Origin: Limisphaerales bacterium
GTDB lineage: Bacteria > Verrucomicrobiota > Verrucomicrobiia > Limisphaerales > UBA11358
Length of the DNA: 16,926 bases
Assembly: GCA_003455565.1 (NCBI GenBank)
Contig: DMQW01000173.1
Coordinates: 1 to 16,926 of the forward strand
Direction of reading: 5' to 3'
This document shows positions 13,951-16,926 of this stretch, piece by piece. The number at the start of each line of letters is the position of its first letter. Position 1 is the stretch's first letter. Position numbers and translations under genes: made by a program. Under the pieces are notes generated by a model. That model saw only the letters and a list, made by a program, of their open reading frames with translations. It made no database searches and had not been told where the DNA came from.

Positions 13951-13970
13951 GGCTGACCTGCTGGTCAGCC
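13951..13970 (+). terminator. Perfect 8-bp stem hairpin directly after arsC, possible terminator
   Basis: GGCTGACC (13951-13958) pairs exactly with GGTCAGCC (13963-13970) around a TGCT loop, starting at the base after the arsC stop. The position suits the end of the ars operon. A purine-rich stretch and a run of A, not T, follow, so it is not a textbook intrinsic terminator on this strand. It may instead act as a 3'-end stabiliser or Rho-assisted stop. Confidence 0.4.
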
Positions 13971-14347
13971 GGAGGGAGAGCGGGAAAAAAAGAATGACTG
14001 GCGTGGGCGTATCTACCAACTGACCGACTCAGACACTGCAACTAACACTGCCTGCAACTGTCAACCGACACTCACGTCCACACCAGCCAAAGCTACCTTC
14101 GCCCCGTTTCACAGATTGTCAAATATATTTTTGGAAAATGATTTTGCCCCGATTCAGGGCAAAAGGCATGGATTGCTGTCCCCGACCTCGCGCTCGGTCG
14201 GGCGCGCTGAAAGGCCAGTGCGGCACGCACCGCGCCAGCTTGCAGGCATCCTGCACACCAGCCGTCCGCTACGCCGTTCAAAAATTAGCGCGGGGGGAAA
14301 ATTGGTTTGTGCTTTCGGTTTGTCTGGAAAATTTGTAGAAGTCAGTA
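13971..14347. other. Non-coding gap with small palindromes between arsC and the restriction gene
   Basis: I see no convincing gene here. Short open frames on both strands have no recognisable content. Two clear palindromes are present. CCCGACC (14181-14187) pairs with GGTCGGG (14196-14202), and TGCAGG-CAT-CCTGCA lies at 14241-14255, inside a longer imperfect dyad (GCCAGCT to CACCAGC). An AT-rich patch at about 14117-14150 (AAATATATTTTTGG) could hold the promoter of the downstream gene. The stretch looks like a repeat-bearing boundary between two separate loci. Confidence 0.5.
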
Positions 14348-16926
14348 ATGCCGCCCAAGCGCAAGAGAACATCCGCCACCGATTCGCAAATGTCTTTGGG
14401 AATTAAAGACGGTGAGTTGTCTTCGGCTTTTGTTTGCAAGGGGATTTTCTCGGCAAATTATCTGCACCAGCATTTCGGAAAGTCAGGGGAATTTCCAACC
14501 ATCGAAGACGTGCGGCCAATTTACGAAAAGGTAAAAAATCGCTGGCTGGAAGAATACGCCGGATTGCGCACACAAAAGGAAGCCTACACGCGCACGGAAT
14601 TTCTTGATCCAGTGCTGAAGGAAATTGGATGGACATTCATTCCAGAAAAAGAATTGCCGTCCAAAGGCGTCACACGCAAGCGCCCGGACTACTGCCTTTT
14701 TTTGAATGATGAAGCGCGTCAGCGTGCGGCGAAAGAATCTGACACGGCGGACGTTTTCCGCGAATCCGCGACGGTTTTGGAAGCCAAGCGGGTGCAACAT
14801 TCGCTCGATGAAGTTTCCGACAGTGAAACGCCCGGCTGGTTTCCAAGCCAGCAAGTTCAAGATTATCTTCGCAACGCCAAGGACAAAACCGGCCAGCGTT
14901 ATTTCAATTGGGCGATTTTAACCAACGGCAACCAATGGCGTCTGTATTGCGAGCAAGCTGCAAACGACGCTTACTTCGCCTTTCATTTGGCGCACGAAGA
15001 AGAATTTTGTTCACTGGAAGATTTTCGTTTGTTTATTGCGCTGTTTCGTCCGCAATCGTTTGGACCGGACGAGGAGCAGCGTTGTTTGCTGGACAAAATC
15101 CGCGAAGAATCGCTCACGCGCCAAGCCGAACTCGAAAGCAATTTGCGAAAGCGGATTTTCGACGTGCTGGAAGACTTGGCAAATGGCTTCCGCGATTATC
15201 CTGCCAACGAGATTACCAAACAGGATTTCCCCGCGCTTTACGATAACTCGCTGATTTTTCTCTACCGTCTGCTTTTCGGACTTTATGCCGAAAGCCGGGG
15301 ATTGCTGCCGGTCAAGCCAAGCGGCTACGGTTCAAGCAAAATTTACCGCGAAAAGTTTTCGCTCGCCCGCCTGGTCAAAACACTGCGCGAAAAAAACAGT
15401 TTTTCCAGCGAAGCCTTCACCGACCTTTACGACGACTTGCTGAAATTGTTCCGCCTGATAAACGGCGACAAGCCGGAGCAAAACGAGGAGTGCAAAGTCA
15501 CCCGTTACAATGGCGGATTGTTCAATCCGCAGATGCACAAAAAAATTGAAAGCTGGCAGGTTAGTGACAAGGCGCTTGGCAACGTCTTGCGCCAACTGAT
15601 TTTCGCGCAACCGCCCGCGCGCAAATCCGCGCGCCAGCAAAATTTATCCACTGACGAAACGATTGATTACGGCCTGCTTGAAGTCCGGCAGCTTGGCGAC
15701 ATTTACGAGGGATTGCTTGGCGCAATTTTGGAAGTGAATGACAAGGCGCGGCTGGAATTGCGAAACGCCAATGGCGAAAACCACCGGCACGGAATTTTTT
15801 ACACGCCGGATTGGGTTGTCTGCTATTTCATCCGCGAAGCGTTGCAACCACTGATTGACGAAATCGAATCCAAGCCAGATGTCCAAGCCGCGCTCAAAAC
15901 AAAAATCGAAGAAAAAAAGCGCGACAACAGTTTTGCCCTTGCCGTCTTGCGGTTGAATGTCTGCGATCCCGCAATGGGTAGCGGGCATTTTGTTGTCCGC
16001 GCTACCGAATGGCTGGCGGAGCAAATCGTTTATCATCCGACAACGCGGACAATGACTGAAAAAATTGTCGCCACTGGCGACAAACGCCGCTCCCGCGATG
16101 ACATTGTGAAGGCGGGGAAAATTCCCGTCCCGCCCGGCGCGTCACAGGAATTTGCTGAAATCGCCTACTGGCGACGCCGCGTTGTCGAGGCGTGCATTTA
16201 TGGCGTGGACGTGAATCCGCTCGCCGTTGAACTTGCCAAACTTTCGCTTTGGCTGACGTGCATCGCCGCCGACGAGCCGTTGAATTTTCTCGATCACCAT
16301 TTGCGGACAGGCAATTCACTGCTTTGGGCAAACCCGGATGAAATGCGGCATTTGCCAATTTCAAGTGAAGCCGAGCGCAAACAAATCACTTTTGATCTCG
16401 GCTTGAAATTGACGCAGGCCGTTCAAGCCGTCATCGCTGAAAATCTCCAGATTGAAGAAACCGCCAGCACGGAAATGGAGTTGGTTAAGAAAAAAGAAAC
16501 CCGCTGGAAAGCCGTCCGCGAAAAACTCCGCCCGTTCCTTTACTTCGCCGATGTCTGGCTCGCCGCGCTCGACGGACTGCCCGTCAATGAACTGAATTAC
16601 CAAATGCTCGCCCGCGCCGAATTTGAGCCGGACGAACTCGACAACAAGGAAAAAGCCGACGCGAAAAAACTCCGAGAATCGCTCGCCGCCGACATGAAGA
16701 AGATACGCGACGAGAATAATCCCGCCGCGCTCAATCCGTTTCACTGGCGTCTGGAATTTCCCGACGTGTTTTTTCAAACCGACGGCACACCACGCCCAGA
16801 AGCCGCTTGCGGCTTTGACGCCTTTCTTGGCAATCCGCCGTATATTTCCACGCATACCAGCAGCGCGGAAAGCTGGCGTAACGCGCTGGAAAAACGCGCC
16901 GGATACTTGGAAGACCTTTACGTTCA
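14348..16926 (+). CDS. Type IIG (Eco57I-like) restriction-modification protein, 3' end beyond the window
   Basis: The frame runs 859 codons from ATG 14348 to the window edge without a stop; an in-frame TAG at 14336-14338 fixes the upstream limit. The N-terminal part has a PD-(D/E)xK-type nuclease pattern, RPDYC (D114) followed by TVLEAKR (E145, K147). A helical middle region follows. An N6-adenine methyltransferase then starts with GIFYTP (482-487), motif I DPAMGSGHF (540-548), GVDVNPLAVELAKLSLWL, and the catalytic motif IV NPPY (829-832). One polypeptide with cleavage and methylation parts is the type IIG/IIL arrangement. The target-recognition domain would lie beyond the edge. BREX PglX is an alternative, but it lacks the N-terminal nuclease motif. 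The sequence has more Lys and AAA-rich codons than the ars genes, which hints at a different origin. Confidence 0.85.
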   Translation, partial: MPPKRKRTSATDSQMSLGIKDGELSSAFVCKGIFSANYLHQHFGKSGEFPTIEDVRPIYEKVKNRWLEEYAGLRTQKEAYTRTEFLDPVLKEIGWTFIPEKELPSKGVTRKRPDYCLFLNDEARQRAAKESDTADVFRESATVLEAKRVQHSLDEVSDSETPGWFPSQQVQDYLRNAKDKTGQRYFNWAILTNGNQWRLYCEQAANDAYFAFHLAHEEEFCSLEDFRLFIALFRPQSFGPDEEQRCLLDKIREESLTRQAELESNLRKRIFDVLEDLANGFRDYPANEITKQDFPALYDNSLIFLYRLLFGLYAESRGLLPVKPSGYGSSKIYREKFSLARLVKTLREKNSFSSEAFTDLYDDLLKLFRLINGDKPEQNEECKVTRYNGGLFNPQMHKKIESWQVSDKALGNVLRQLIFAQPPARKSARQQNLSTDETIDYGLLEVRQLGDIYEGLLGAILEVNDKARLELRNANGENHRHGIFYTPDWVVCYFIREALQPLIDEIESKPDVQAALKTKIEEKKRDNSFALAVLRLNVCDPAMGSGHFVVRATEWLAEQIVYHPTTRTMTEKIVATGDKRRSRDDIVKAGKIPVPPGASQEFAEIAYWRRRVVEACIYGVDVNPLAVELAKLSLWLTCIAADEPLNFLDHHLRTGNSLLWANPDEMRHLPISSEAERKQITFDLGLKLTQAVQAVIAENLQIEETASTEMELVKKKETRWKAVREKLRPFLYFADVWLAALDGLPVNELNYQMLARAEFEPDELDNKEKADAKKLRESLAADMKKIRDENNPAALNPFHWRLEFPDVFFQTDGTPRPEAACGFDAFLGNPPYISTHTSSAESWRNALEKRAGYLEDLYV

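Noticed and set aside
14116..14406. Small 96-codon + strand open frame in the arsC-restriction gene gap
   Set aside because: It has no family resemblance, spans palindromes and overlaps the start of the restriction gene.

Overview
The window is a 16.9-kb stretch in which every supported gene lies on the + strand. It is dominated by a long arsenic-resistance (ars) cluster. A phosphate-uptake pair lies to the left, and the start of a large restriction-modification gene lies to the right and runs off the window edge. Many starts lack a clear Shine-Dalgarno sequence, the base composition looks moderately GC-rich, and a TTGGATGTT-type palindromic repeat is present. This fits an environmental bacterium, possibly Verrucomicrobiota. 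That placement is a low-confidence impression, since the window holds no rRNA or other phylogenetic marker.

Layout. (1) 166-1893: a DUF47/PhoU-like protein and a PiT-family phosphate permease, the usual pair. (2) 1894-3587: an ArsR repressor with a palindromic operator candidate just upstream, then an arsenite methyltransferase fused in frame to an ArsD metallochaperone domain. (3) 3584-3724: the N-terminal stub of an arsA gene, broken directly after its Walker A lysine. (4) 3721-6961: a membrane-anchored Cys-rich protein, a CcdA/DsbD-like membrane protein and an intact double-domain ArsA ATPase. (5) 6958-9192: a small FmdB-like protein that has exchanged its zinc-ribbon cysteines for a Cys-rich tail, a minimal thioredoxin, a membrane-anchored thioredoxin, a CopZ-type Fe-S metallochaperone and a second CcdA-like protein. 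(6) 9189-12309: a tripartite ABC efflux module (membrane-fusion protein, FtsX-type permease, ATPase) with overlapping stop and start codons. (7) 12320-13950: an Acr3 arsenite permease, a 97-bp imperfect inverted repeat and a thioredoxin-coupled ArsC arsenate reductase. (8) 13951-14347: a non-coding stretch with several small palindromes. (9) 14348-end: a type IIG (Eco57I-like) restriction-modification protein, 3' end missing.

How it fits together. ArsC reduces arsenate, Acr3 exports arsenite, ArsM methylates it, and ArsD with ArsA would carry it and energise its export. Known ArsA partners are ArsB or Acr3. The unusual part is the roughly 8.6-kb insert between the ArsMD fusion and Acr3. It holds two CcdA-like electron-transfer membrane proteins, several thioredoxin-fold proteins, a metallochaperone and an ABC exporter. 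Three of these proteins end in, or carry, a CxxxCGCH or CxCH motif. I propose that it is an arsenic-linked thiol-redox and efflux module. That is inference from gene content and Cys patterns, not demonstrated function.
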